A DNA stretch of 64,000 bases from the NCBI GenBank assembly GCA_037043015.1, contig CM073324.1, positions 9,445,013 through 9,509,012 of the forward strand, read 5' to 3'. The notes beneath the pieces are model-generated. The model did no database searches, was not told the DNA's origin, and worked only from the letters and a program-made list of their open reading frames with translations. Shown piece by piece: positions 24,001 to 36,556 of the stretch; the stretch's first letter is position 1; each line of letters begins with the position of its first letter. Source of the DNA: Bryum argenteum. Lineage: Eukaryota > Streptophyta > Bryopsida > Bryales > Bryaceae. A program made the translations under genes and the position numbers.

Positions 24001-24994
24001 TAAAAATTGATCATTGCTCAGCATAAGAACGACACCAATGGCATGTGGTTGCATCGCATGCTGGAAAATTGGTTCCTCGCTATTTCAAAAGCCTTTCCTC
24101 TTGCTCGTTCGATCCGTCTACACACGAAGTCGTCGACAGTTACAAATCTATTTCCATCTCCCCGAAGCTGATGTTCGCAAAAATTGTAACTGCTTGAGAA
24201 GCCCAATATGGGAAGAGCTTTCAACATGTCCTCGGGCGTCATGTACATTGAAACAAGGTCTGCTCGACTGCTCCACAATAAGCGAAAACCCTAAATTTTT
24301 TGCCGGAACTTTAAACTTCCAGCCTTGAGGTGACATAGTTTGCATAATTCATTATCAAAATTATGGCAAACAGGAACAGTGCCTCTCGCAGAGCTAATAC
24401 TTGGATCGGGTGTTCATGTTCATGATCACGTTGCAGGCAGAACGAGAGTTGGAGTAGAAACATCCCTGCCCACGCACACGAACAAATCGTTTGTGAGCCC
24501 AAGCTTTGACCTAAACACCCAGTTCGGATGAACTTAACTTACTGCCAAAAAGCAGAGTTGGTAAGAAAATGTCTCACCAATATCATCGATTTGAAGGGAA
24601 ATGTCAGAGGCACAAGCCCACGGATAGGAAGAACCGTGATCGTAATGCTTACATAAGATTAGTGTAATCCATCAACGCCACGGAGGTTAGAATTCGATAC
24701 CACGGCGTATCGCTTGCATTCGTGTTGCAAGAAGGGCTTCTGGTGGTGAGGTTCCAGCTCGAATTTCTGCGTGCATGGAACCTATGTCTCCATATCTGCT
24801 CAAAGAGCAGTAAGCTCATCGTTGCTTCTTTGTACACATGGAGAATTACGAGGACTGCAGAACTGTAGCGGGTGGGTTTGTGCACACAACAAAAGGTATC
24901 ACTTCGAATTGGATCGTGGTAGTGGTTTCTTTCTCGTCGTTGGTATTCTCTTGACCACCTGCTTCATTTCGCTCCTTTGATCGTTTGATCGCAT
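21059..24994 (-). CDS. Uncharacterised Cys/Ser/Pro/Arg-rich protein
   Basis: Six minus-strand exons join in phase: 24994-24903, 24795-24701, 24259-24124 (donor tentative), 23909-21712, 21596-21263 and 21173-21059, giving 989 residues. I do not recognise the protein. The N-terminal part is basic, then helical, with MTPEDMLKALPILGF followed by GDGNRFVTVDDF, reminiscent of a degenerate EF-hand. The large exon is low complexity: basic, Ser/Pro-rich, with many CxxC pairs (CEACGG, CPNCGC, CSECRN, CPACLAKC) that might bind zinc, and five copies of a 15-residue repeat with CEE..SQSPRR. The C-terminal exons are ordered: a helix with EATILLSNIVRLLYAQVAE, then a beta-like end with ITWTPSDLGAEVIVTLPP. 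It could be a structural or nuclear RS/SPRR-type protein. Function unknown. ATG 23908 is a possible internal start. Confidence 0.65.
22703..22927 (-). repeat. Five 45-bp repeats inside the minus-strand gene
   Basis: The repeats encode a 15-residue unit of the type CEEKSQSPRRSQRQS. Copies differ at DNA level but keep the frame, consistent with coding selection. Six-base SPR-type words continue more irregularly on both sides. Confidence 0.85.
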
Positions 24995-27900
24995 TTTCGC
25001 ATTCAGAAACTACCACGTGTATGTATGACAGAAATTGATGAAAAGCAACATACCGATATCTGTTAACCAGACTGAATTGATCTTACCCCTAGACTACAAT
25101 CAAGGTCTCAGAGGTGGTTTCCAGGATACCATAATTCATGACACAGGCGCAAGAAAAAGTCTCTCATGCTGTCAAGAGTAGTCTGCATTCCACACCTTCA
25201 AGGTATCGTACAATTTCAATACAAAGTGCTTGGTTGTACAATGACTTAATTCATATGCAAGCAAGCTTCTTGCACTTATTCAATTGATGAGTAGTTGCAT
25301 GAAGTATGTCATTGCCGAACCTGATCATCAGGCATCAGCTTGTGGACACTGGATGATCGTTCGTCAAGATGTCTTCGGAGTGTCTTTGAGGTAAGTGATA
25401 TTAACAAATTTCATCGATAAGTCGTTTTCTGTACAAAAACATTCACTTGTGAAAGACATCGTAGCACTCTGTTGATGTCTTTATCAAGTGCTTTGCAGTT
25501 CCATGGTTTCGTTCAATTTGATGAAATTCAAGTTCTACATATTCGCAGGGTTCTCGAATGCATGGGTCCTACGAGCAGATTCATATGACTGTCCCTGGGA
25601 AACTTAGATCTCGCCTAAATTGACTCCATATCAGATTCCTTCTTTTTTTTATTAAGAATTGATTCTTTGTGTTTTAACTTTGTGAACTAGATGTTGTTCA
25701 TTGAGTTTGCCATTACGGTGAGTAATTGACTTTGTCGAGTTGCGGTAGCAATGAAACAATACAAAGTTCATAAGTCACCATAATGGCACACTTGACTTGA
25801 TGAACATTATTGTTTGTAATTGGCCACGATTGGAAATTGAGACGACTTTTCGTCATTCATCATGCCAATTGCGATGGCAAGGTGTAATGTTAGAGATTGT
25901 ATATCTAATGTGCGTGGACAAATCAATTATCAACTTGGTCGATTGTTACCATGGTGGAGTTGGATGGAAGACACCGGAATGAGTGATAGCAATCTAACTA
26001 ATAAACATGGTCAATCAGACTCCTACTTAGCTCTCGAGCTGCGTCGAAAGCTTGTACCGGAAGAAGTTGATTATGGTTGATAATTGTGATGTTTAGAACC
26101 AATGAGGAAATGACACGCCGTGGAAATTCCTAGTGGTGGCCATTACAAAAAGTTAGAAATGACATTTTTTTAATGTAAATTAGTTTAGTCATGGTATTTC
26201 TACTTTGGAGGCGGAAGAGCGGCTTTCAAAATCAACAAGTTTGTGGTTTTGAGGTATTGAGTTCTTCATGGTAGCTAGGTATATTTATTCTTTAACTAGA
26301 AAAAGTAGTTTGGACTTCTCAAGGCATTTCCTTGTGGGATTGAATTCAAGATGTAAACTAATCTAAGACAATTCACACAACTATCTTACACTATAAGAAA
26401 CTCATTTTCAAGTTCCTAGTTCAAGTCAAATTTTTGAGGTTGTTTTTAAATTGTCATGCATGTTGTTTTTATTTCATCCCCCCCTTTCCACAAGTTTTGT
26501 TGATGTTTTTGGAAACATGCGAGACTCTAACCCTAAATGTCGCAGCCTGTTTTTAACCAAAAAAGCAAAATAAAAATTCAAGGATGGACTAGGGAGAAAC
26601 AACTCCTCAAGAACCATCAATACTTGGTAATTTAAGTGTAATAAAATGATTCCAAATTCAAAATCAAGATTATTTTAAAAAAAAAAATCCAACCTAGAAG
26701 TTGTCAGAATACATCTTAAGATCATGATTTATCTAAAATAATATCATGATGAACTAAATTGGATTTCACATAACTAGCTTGCAATGGTAAAACATTCCCC
26801 ATATGTGAAAGCCCTAAATCAAAAGTTGCCGTTACTAAATTGGACGCCATTAATTTATATGTCATCGTGTGATTTTTAAATTTATATTGAACAAACTAGA
26901 ATTAATTTGCGACCCAGCCCAAGTAATTTCATCCAAAATAAACTTCAATTGGATGAAGAAGATATGGCTCTTCAAAGTTATTGTCATCGAAAATGTTGAT
27001 TCTTGACATTTGGCATGTTTAGGGATTGAAGAGCATGTCCTTTTTGACATTAAGGCCATCTCACAACATGCTTTGCCGAGGTTATTGATTCTGTATGAAA
27101 AAAGAGATTGAATTTAGGTAACATCAAGCTTGTCATTGTTAGGGATGTTTTACATGAGGAGCCAAGCTGAGCATGGGAAAAGGCGTAATGAGAAATCATT
27201 GTCGAGGTTGTAATATCTAATTACGCGCAATGACGGATGCGTAACTCGAAATCACACAACACTCATCCGATAGAATGTCTTCCCTTCCCTTTTCATCTAA
27301 TGTTTATTAATCATTGCTCTTCATCTCTTAAAATTGAATGGGAGAAAAACTCACCAAGTGCTTAACCCCTAAAGGTGAGTGAGGCCCAAATCGGGTCGAT
27401 CTCACTTTGGGCAACCTCTAACATACTATTTTTAGAGCGCATGAAACTGGAATTTTCTGGAGGTTGTAGAGTTTTTACACACCTTTCCGAAAGTCATATC
27501 ATGTTTTAGAATTCCTTATACTTTAGGAGATATTTGCAATCAAAGTTTGAAACTACTTCAAAATATGCCCAAATTTCACTATATGTTCATTTATTCTCAA
27601 CAGTTGCCCTCGGTGAAAAAGTAGAAACTTCAAAAATTAAGATTTTACTTATTTCAAGTTTTGTTTTGTGAACATGTAGAAAAAGTACTAAGATATGATC
27701 TCACCTATCGGATTTTTGATTCCATGATTTATTACTTGCCTTTTGATTGTTGAAACCGAGCCTTTGTATTTGAATTTTAGCATACCTCCCTATGTGCATG
27801 ATTAAGGCAATTTTATAGGTTTTATGAGGTTAATAATTGCATATACATGTTCCTAACTCAACTAGGAACAAGAATATGAAGAGTCTTGTACCAAATTCTT

Positions 27901-28300
27901 TACCCAAAATGGTTTCTTTGGCTCACAAAACATTACAACGCCACTTTACAACATGGAAAAAAACTATTTTTTTCAACTTTGAACATTACGATCTCACAAA
28001 TGGTAAGGAATTTGAACCTAAGACTCAGTATACAAGTACATGCGCAAGTTAGGTACGAGATCCTACGGTTACATGTTCCAAAACTCGTCGAAAGTCAAAA
28101 ATTGCATCTTGCATCAAATAAAGGGTAATTTTGAGGGATTCTGCTTGTTTCATTTGTAGGGGTCAACAATTGAATAAAGGTTGGACGTTCAGACGCATAT
28201 TGTCGAGCAGCCCCTTGAATCTTCGGACCATTCCCTCAGCGAGAGCTTCTGCTTGCTGTCGAGAAATTTGTAGAGAGAATGCGAAGGAGACTACGCTTTT
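24995..28300. other. AT-rich spacer with dispersed repeat copy
   Basis: No gene seen. The part from about 26580 to 27700 belongs to a repeat family shared with 34680-36260 and 51370-52140: its minus strand at 27060-26920 matches the plus strand near 51390-51500 (shared word CTTTGAAGAGCCATA). Likely remains of non-coding retrotransposon sequence. Confidence 0.55.
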
Positions 28301-28384
28301 CGGAACCCTAAATTCTGTCAATTTTTCGACTCCTCAATTCTGCTGCGACATTCGATTGATGGATCATCCCACTGCAGCTTGACC

Positions 28385-28578
28385 TCACCTCCCCCCACCT
28401 CAAGGTAATCGATTCTCCTGTAAATTTACCCGAAATTCAATACGCTAGACTGCATACCAGGAATTCATGCTGAACTCAACACGGATAATTTTGAAAGCAG
28501 TTTGGAAATTCAGTTGTAGAAACCTCACATTTGATGCAAAAACATCAAATCCGATGTTAATCTATGCTTTTTTTGCAG
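28385..28578 (+). promoter_or_regulatory. Probable 5' UTR exon end and leader intron
   Basis: A donor (CTCAAG then GTAATC, cut at 28403/28404) and an acceptor (TTTTTTGCAG ending 28578) bracket an intron of 175 bases that would end 6 bases before the start codon at 28585. This is a common arrangement in plant genes. Inferred from splice signals only. Confidence 0.4.
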
Positions 28579-28584
28579 TAATCG

Positions 28585-30911
28585 ATGAGTAGTAGGTCAC
28601 TTTGTATCACGTTGACCTCTTCTGCTGTATCTATCAGATTATTGCCGCATGTAGACTACCTAGCCCAGTTCGGCGGAAATTGAATATGTTGGTATTCGTT
28701 TCTCCTGATTTTGGTGGGGAATTTGAACAGGGCTTACGAGGGCTTGAATCGATGATGGTCTGCGCAGCTATGGTGGTCTCAGGGGGCTATGGTTTTCAGC
28801 AGCTCAGTCAAGCTGTTGCTTTCTCGTCCTCGACCACCTTTGGTACGTGGTTTGAAAGTCGTGAGTATTGATAAGCGTCTGGAAACAGTTTCTACCATAC
28901 CTCGTGCCGCACCATGGCAAAAGATTAGAGGATGTCGAAAAAGATAGACTCCTCCTTTTCTTGATGCAGTTCTAAGGGTTTAGTGAGGGTTTTACGAAAT
29001 GTTTCGTTATGGTTCCCCTCATGGCTCTACCGCGTATACCTAACTCGGACCTTGTTAGCGGATTTGGCTCAGGAGGGAGTGTCGCTTATCACTGAGTAAC
29101 ATGTTGCGCTTCTGTGGAATGTTCTTTGCTCGAGGAACTCAGGCTTCATTTGTCAACACATTGGTGTTTCCATGTTAGAAAGTTTTTCTGATCATGCATA
29201 GAAACGATTTCACGTGTATACTGAATGTTCTTTACAGGTTCTAGGACTACGATTGCGGTCTTAAAGTGGAGGAATGCGCCTCTCTGCTGTACTCAGCGTC
29301 CTCACGATAGTTTCAGCTCTATTTTAAATGATCAAAAAGAAGACATAGGTACGTTCCAAACTGCTACAATATTGTCTTTCTTTCCGCTAGATGTTGACCA
29401 GCTAGTGAGGATTTGATCAATGTGTTGCTGTTGTCTGTAGTCACCTTGACGTTGTGGTATCCATTTCAGCCACTTCGTATCATAAGATTTCATCTGGTCG
29501 GTAAATGCTGAACCCATTTTCATTCTTTAAGGTTTGGCTTGGGATTCATACCTGGGAGAAGTCACTGCAAATGAGAAAATCGAGGAACCTCCTCAATTTG
29601 TGGCGCCGCTACCCATTCCTGCAGAAGGTAGGGAACACCGTCACACTTTGACGAACATGTCACTGTAGTGATCTTTACACATGGATGAGTACGTGCTTAT
29701 CTGGTTCTAGATCACGAGCTTATCATATCCATGGTGCATTTCGAGTAGCACAGGTTCTTGCTTTCATTAAGTGGGATCTTAGCCTCAAGAGTGATTGTTG
29801 TGATACTAATATGTCATCAGCTTGTTGTAGCGTAGGTGTGGACATATTTCTTTGTATGAGCTTTTAGATTTAGATTTTTTGAAGGCTTTAAAATCTGGGT
29901 GCTGTTGGACACAGATATCTGCATTCGAGACAAAGTGGAGTTCCTGTTGTACAACTTAAAAAGAATATTGCCAGGTCAGTTGGACAACGGCAAAGCAGAC
30001 GTTCTCTGTTCGATGTTAAGTTCTACGGTGGAAGTCCAGAATCCTGCTGTCTGCTTTCGTGGGAGCACCAAGTTCGTACTCTCGTCAACTTCACCTTTTG
30101 AAGTTTTTCTTCGGCAACGAGTTGTTCGCGATTTTAGCTTGAAAACCACCTAGAACGGAGCATTCTGTTTTCTCGTGAGACTAACAGAGGCACATACATG
30201 CAGGTGCTTGGAATGGCTTAAAGCTCTCATTCAATTGCAAGCATCAGTGAACCTCCATGAAGTCTACTACGAAAATGATATCAAGGATCCTGGTATGTCG
30301 GTATGTGCCCACCTACAAGCTTAATACCTGTTCATAGTTAACCGGCTCTTCAAAAAAATCTTCGGTAGAGGAATTTCTGGCACAAAATATTTTTTTCATG
30401 AGGGGCAAATGATCATCGTCCATCTAAGTAGTGACATGCTTGACCAGGTTTCAGAGAGTAATGGGTTTGTTCCATCTTCTCTTCGAACCAGCCATCACAT
30501 ATTTACTACTCCGAACATACTTAATATGGTGTTTTGATGGTTCAGAGAAGCGCTCAGTATACGCAGTGTGGACAATGAGGTTTTTGGAGGACCCCAATCC
30601 CACTGATCTCGTTGAGAGTACGAATGCAGCAGAGCCAATCCAACTTTCTGGAGAAACGATGTTTGAGATGGAGGAGACTGGTCTGGTGCGTACCCCCTGA
30701 TTTCTGCTGAGATTGGATTTCTAGTGCCCAGTATGTGAATCCTTCCTATCATTTAAGGAGTACTGTAACTTGATGTATCACGAGCTCATCAGTTTGTTTG
30801 TGGTAGGTTTCTCGGTTAACGTCAACATGGTACATCCTACAAGAAGATGATGGAGCATCTTTCACGAGAGCCAAGAACTCTCTAGTTCGTGTACTTGAAA
30901 ATTTATTTTGA
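28585..30911 (+). CDS. Uncharacterised multi-exon protein
   Basis: Exons: 28585-28650 (end tentative), 28731-28842, 29238-29348, 29532-29627, 29915 to an unresolved donor, an exon ending 30292, 30546-30685, 30807-30911 (stop). Phases agree across 28842/29238, 29348/29532, 29627/29915, 30292/30546 and 30685/30807. For exon 5 either the donor at 29976/29977 (GTCAGT) joined to the acceptor ending 30186, or a longer exon joined to the acceptor ending 30204, would work. Recognisable blocks are TTIAVLKWRNAPL, LAWDSYLGEVTANE, DKVEFLLYNLKRILP, CLEWLKALIQLQASVNL, SVYAVWTMRFLEDPNP and a helical end. I cannot assign a family. The mix of helices and strands suggests a folded soluble protein of about 250-300 residues. 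Confidence 0.6.
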
Positions 30912-32838
30912 TAATATCAGGTGATTACTTCGAGAATTTTATTTTTACCACTGCTCATTCACGGCACACGTCGGATTGAGTGGAAGCTACTTGTCAAGCT
31001 TGTCACTTACCGAAGTACGAAAGAAAGCAAATCTCTCAAACTCTTGTACTGTATGGACAGCGATAATGCTTGCATTAAACCCTACTCGCAGTTATCTAGG
31101 GCACGAACGTGTGATGAATGCTACCGACTTCGTTGCCGTGCTGCCAGATTGCTGGAATCGAATATCAGGGCGGACAACTGCAACATGTATGAAGATTGCA
31201 TCAAGGGTATCTGAAGTTTAAATGGGCTTCTCGTGTTCAAAGTACAAATGCTTGCTGTTTCTTATAGCAATGCTTAATGATAGTTTACTTCTTCCTCTAC
31301 AGTCTAGACTCTCATCTCCTATTTCGATCTTAAAACATACGTGTACAACTGAGCGAGTTTGTTCAATTCGATGACATTTGCAAATCTCAAGCCATATTTG
31401 GGAATTGGAGAATAGTGGGAAGTGGAGAATTATATAACCTCGCAAAAATCAGCTGGCACCTATTTCACATTCCAAGTTTTAAGCGCACCATTTTGAGACA
31501 ATCTCTTGGCAAAAAACTCATTTTCTTAAGGGTGGAAAAAAGCTGCTTTTGAACGGTATGCATTTCGGAGTGTGCACAGGATCAATGTCCATCCGTAAGA
31601 AGTTTATAGGAGTGCGCAGTACGCCATGAGAGCTGCGAACTTCACAAAATCTGGGCACACCTACCCCGGTGCCGTTACGGTACCGTCTTCAATTGTACTG
31701 GGGTGGCTCTGCTTAATTTGCATCACGAATCGAGGTTCATTGAGTGCTTTAACCAGAATATTATGCCTTAAAATTTTGTCGGGCAATTGCCTGAGATACC
31801 ATGGTACCATGGTTACCATGTTGCGTGATTTACAGTCACGTATTCAGACTTTGTCATTATTAAGTCCTAAAGGGTGTTATAAAATATGCATTCCGAAACT
31901 CTTATGCATTTTTGCTCAAAAGACAACATGAAGAGCAGAATGCGTAAATGAGATTAATACAACTGAATTTCCCAAAGTAGTAACGGTTAATTTTACAATG
32001 AATTACGGAGAGTAAAACTTTGAGAATAAACTTCAAGAATCAATAAAAACTACACTCTCTATTATAAGTAGTTGGGAATTGATATGATTGACTAAAATAA
32101 CATATCACATGATAATAGAGAGAAAGGCCACACACGACTTGAGAGAAGCACAATTAATCTCCAATATACTAAGTTTTCCAACATTGAAGAAAGCTTACCC
32201 CATTTGTGTTTGAAGACTTATCATGAACAATCTATGAACCCAAACAAGGTTCTGTAAATTGAGTGTGGTTCTCAACTCACCAAACTTCTGGAAAGTCGAA
32301 AATCTAAATAAAAAACTCAAAAGTCGGGAGCGACCATAAAAATGGTTGATTGGGCTCGTAGGGGGAGGCAACGTGAGGCAACGTGGTCAAAATGAGTGTG
32401 CTTGAGTTAAGATGTTGGAGGAATTTATCAAACTTAGTGACGGGGTTTCTCGGCCACTTGTCGAGCACACGAAGTGTGTGATGTTGTCTGTAACGTCAGT
32501 ACATACATACACTCAGTATGGTATTGGGCAGAGAAATGGAAACCTGTTATTATCATAGTGAGAAAAGTGGACACAGCACTGCTTGCAAGTAAGGAATGTC
32601 CTCACCGCTTCCAACTTACAAGAAGCTTCCCTGTTGGGATCTGGTTAAGAGTGCCCTATCCGATGTGCATGCGGAAAATAGTGACGCTAACCGTGGAATA
32701 TTCGAGATTTGGACCTACACACACTCGTCAGCCGTCACTAATTGTATACGCATACGTGCCATGGCATAGACTAGAATATAAATATATGCCGTAGCATAGA
32801 CGCCGTTGCTTGACATGACGCATGACCAAAAAAGTTGC
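30912..32838. other. Spacer before the carbonic anhydrase gene
   Basis: No gene seen. Short open frames at 31626-31931 and 32474-32794 lack motifs. A 16-bp perfect palindrome, ACCATGGTACCATGGT, lies at about 31799. The last part may hold promoter and an untranslated first exon of the downstream gene. Confidence 0.4.
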
Positions 32839-32840
32839 AG

Positions 32841-32942
32841 AGCTTTTCGTTAGAATCGTGTAACGACTCTGAAATTGACTCATTGGAAACACTCTCTGCT
32901 TTTGGTATCGATCACGGACTTGCTCGCGGACGAGAGCCAAGC
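32841..32942 (+). other. Leader, or in-frame N-terminal extension of carbonic anhydrase
   Basis: After an acceptor (AAAGTTGCAG ending 32840) the carbonic anhydrase frame is open for 34 codons before ATG 32943. No upstream coding exon was identified, so this is either 5' UTR or part of an alternative amino terminus. Confidence 0.4.
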
Positions 32943-34296
32943 ATGGCTCCTGGGGCCCTTCACAACAAGATCGATCACCTTCTCAAGTGCGTGAAAGCTC
33001 GTTTGTGCCTTACATTTGTGCGATATCTTACGATTCCCTGTTTTCAGAGCCCGGGAATTATGAAGCTGATCGGTGCTGATCGATTGCAGGGCACATCCGG
33101 ACGCTGCCAAGAAGCTAGATGAGGCGATTGCTGCTGTAGAGAAGACTTACGTGAGTGGCGGCACCAGCGTCGCAGAGGATCCCATTGCCCGCCTCGGCCG
33201 TGGATTCCAGCATTTCAAGACTACCCACTACGAGTGAGCAATGATCACAATATAGGCAAAGTTGTTTTTCCTTTATTCTGTGGTGGAGATTGTCTTCATC
33301 GATCACAAGTACCGGGGCGTTGCAGCGGGGATGGGACTAGAATCCTCATAGCTGAGGAATTTGATCATATGTACGTGTGGGCATGCAGTAAGGACAAAGC
33401 TCTCTTCGACAAGTTGAAGACTGGACAATGGCCCAAGGTCAGATTCCGCCCTAGCATGTCGATCCTTGCAGCAATAGATTCTCGTGGTGAGACTAGCATG
33501 TGGTGACTGTTAGTAGGTGGCTGGAATTAGTTACCCGGTGTCACATCAGATGGTTGGCAAGTTGATAATTGAATGATTGTGCAGTACATGGTGATCGCGT
33601 GCTCGGACTCACGCGTGGATCCCGCCACCATCCTCGGGTTGAATCCGGGTGACGCGTTCATAGTCCGGAACGTGGCGAATCTGGTGCCCCCCTGGGAGCC
33701 GAAGGGCGGATACCCGTCGGTCGCGTCCGCTCTGGAGTATGCGGTGAAGCATCTCAAGGTGGAGCACATTCTCGTCATTGGTCACCGCCTCTGTGGCGGC
33801 ATCAAGGCTCTTGTCACCACCGAAGACGGGCACGGCACTCAGTAAGCACCCTCCAATTCACCGGTAGCACTTCTTCTGTAAGTGATTGAACAATTAACCC
33901 GGTGATTTTGGCGTTGCAGCGATTTCATTGAGAGCTGGTTGGAAGCCGGACAACCTGCGCGTGCTGTCACCAAGGCCGTTATGGGATCCGACGACGTCGA
34001 CGAGCAATGCAAATTCTGTGAAAAGGTTAGAACCATAACTTAATTATCTCGGGGTTGCAGATTCCTGCACTGTTGTGTGCGCCGCCTGATTTGAAAAGTG
34101 ACTGAATTGGGGTGGCTGGATTGGGGTGCAGGAATCGGTGAACGTGTCACTGACGAACTTGCTGACGTATCCGTGGTTGAAAGAGAAGGTGATGGGGAAG
34201 AAGGTGAGCATTCACGGCGGCTTCTACGACTTCGTGAAGGGCTCCTTTCAAGTGTGGGACTTGGACGTCAGCGTTGGCCACTCCCGCAGTTTCTAA
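32943..34296 (+). CDS. Beta-type carbonic anhydrase
   Basis: Six exons in phase: 32943-32986, 33090-33233, 33389-33437, 33585-33841, 33920-34025, 34132-34296; 254 residues, a normal size without a long transit peptide. It interconverts CO2 and bicarbonate at a zinc centre. The zinc ligands of the family are present: C85 in [10 protein letters not shown]146 and C149 in GHRLCGG, with the Asp87-Arg89 dyad. Other family blocks are [28 protein letters not shown] and the C-terminal [20 protein letters not shown] is slightly unusual (GHSxCGG is common) but keeps the ligands. The frame stays open upstream to an acceptor ending 32840, so a longer N-terminal form from an upstream exon is possible. As drawn the protein has no clear plastid peptide, suggesting the cytosol. 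Confidence 0.95.
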
Positions 34297-34299
34297 GTA

Positions 34300-36556
34300 A
34301 TCTCTTCGTTTCTCGCACCTTGCCAGCAACCAGTCGATCGATCGATCGATCGACCCATCCATGCATTTTCTGGTGTCTGTTTCATCGATCGGCAAATCAG
34401 TCCAGAATTCTGGGCGCCATTTTGTCATTCCAAAACCTGCGCTTCTAAGCTTACAAACAAAATGACTTGTTTTGTGATATCACTCAATTTTTGTAATATT
34501 TCTGTCATTCTCCAACATCACCCACTTCGAACGCCTCCAAGCTTAAACTTGTGTTTAGGCTAAGCTTCTCTCAAGCTATATATGTGTATAATTGGAGAAA
34601 AACACATCACTAGTGGTCTAAGCAAAGCCACAAGTAAAACCAGCATAGTATGACTTCAAAGTACCACTATGGTTTTACTCGTGGGTCCCAAATCAAGTCT
34701 CGTTTGTGTCGTAGACATTGTAGGTCCATACAATGAAGTATATATTAATGGCATGCATTTAAGTGAAAATAACTTTTGTTATTGGGTTTCAAACACACGA
34801 CATGTTTTACCATTGCAAACCAACTATGTGAAATCAAAAATACTTTTAGATGAATTTTCTTAGAATCATGATCTTTGAATCAAATTTAACAAATTTTTAG
34901 CTGAATTTTTTTTGATTTGAGTATTTTAAGCATCGGATTTGCAATGAAAAAGTGTAAAAAAGGCTGAATTGAAGAGCTATACCTTTTTCATTCATTGTTC
35001 GAGTTTAAACTCATTCTTACAAGATGAATTCTAATTAGATTCTAGTTTTAGAGGTAGAAAGCGTGACAACATCAAATATTTTTTGAAGTTGGATTTACGT
35101 GCAAAGGGTCTAGTTTTGGATAATTTCTCCATTGTAGAATATTCGGTAGTTTTCATCATTGCAAATTTATTAATTGAGCCAAGAATTTTTTTTGATGTTA
35201 TTATTTGGTACATCCGTACTATTGAGATGAAGATGAACAACTTTCCAATTGGTGATATTTTCATCATCATAGCTTTGTTGGTAAAATTTATACTCTAAAG
35301 TGAAAATAATGGGATTTTGTAGTCTTTATTGCAAACTAGTACACTATGATCTTACAATCTATGAGGCCTTATGACTCAAATTTTGGTCCACGTGACAAGT
35401 CTATGACAATTTTGTATGATTGATCATTTTCTCTTTTAAGTCAAAATGCTACCAACAAGCCTATTACAATAATTTAACAGAATCAATAATAAGGGAGATA
35501 ATCATTGCAAAAAACACCCCTACACCAAAAACTTCACTCAAAAATTTTATAGGCTCAAACAATAGCTCAAAATGTGATAAAGGAATAATAGGCCAAAACT
35601 AGATTCCTTATACTAAAATCTACACCTAATCTTCAAAAAATTGGATTGGGATATGTTTGCTACAAAAATATACTTTAACTAAAATTTAACCTAGAGGATA
35701 ACATTGGTTTCCTAACGCTGAATGAAAACAATATATCTCCTCAAGAACCATGTGTTTTATTGAATGTTTCAATATAAAAACATCAATGCAAATCTACCAC
35801 CAAATATTTTCCAATAAAAGAGCTTCCAATTGAAAAGTTGTTGGGCATCATTCTCGAAACAAACTTACACAGAAGAGATTCATGAAAAGGATTATATAGA
35901 TTGAATAATTAGCTTTCAATAGCAAATCAAGCCCTATGTCTCAGAATCCTACAAGAAGTGCTGCTTGCCCTATAATGCATGACATAAATCCACAGCATCT
36001 TGGATGAATCACATTTTTTCTTAAACTAAAACAAGACTTGGTTTGTGTTCCATTGCAACACATTTGTTAAAAATGAACTTCGGATGGAGAAGATATAACT
36101 ATTCAAAGATTCAACCCTACATACATTGGGGACTTTTAAGGTTAAAAACACTTAAAAGGCTTTTTGACAATACCAAAGACACCTCAAATCATTATCGTAT
36201 ATTATGTATAAATAAAATCAATTGCATTCCAAAAATCAATCATAAAATGGTCACTTAGGCCGTTAGGGGTTAACACGAAATCCTCCATAATATCACATAC
36301 AGTTTGGTCAGGACTACTGGCGAGAATGAGGAGGAGGACTAGGGCTTAGGGTTTAAGGATGCGAGCTTCAGAGCTGTGGGATGACTCTGCTCCCAAAGGA
36401 GAGCCAGATTGTCCTGGAATCCGAGAGTGCAACAGGTTGCAGCGATCATAATTCAAATTAATTACCTCCTAGTTTCTGAATTGTACAGGAGAGAGCCAGA
36501 GAGAGAGAGAAAGCAACGTAGAGCAAGTCAGCTTGGGAATGTGAGCGTGATCAATC
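34300..36556. other. AT-rich spacer with dispersed repeat
   Basis: After a short GATC tandem (34334-34353) the region 34680-35400 is similar, in the same orientation, to 51490-52140 (shared TCTAGTTTTGGAT, ATCTATGAGGCC and TTTGTTGGTA words in the same order). The rest is AT-rich with no gene. The RPA2 leader probably starts after 36300. Confidence 0.55.

Noticed and set aside
34334-34353. GATC tandem repeat as a regulatory site
   Set aside because: It is a simple tetranucleotide repeat in the carbonic anhydrase 3' UTR; nothing further supports a function.
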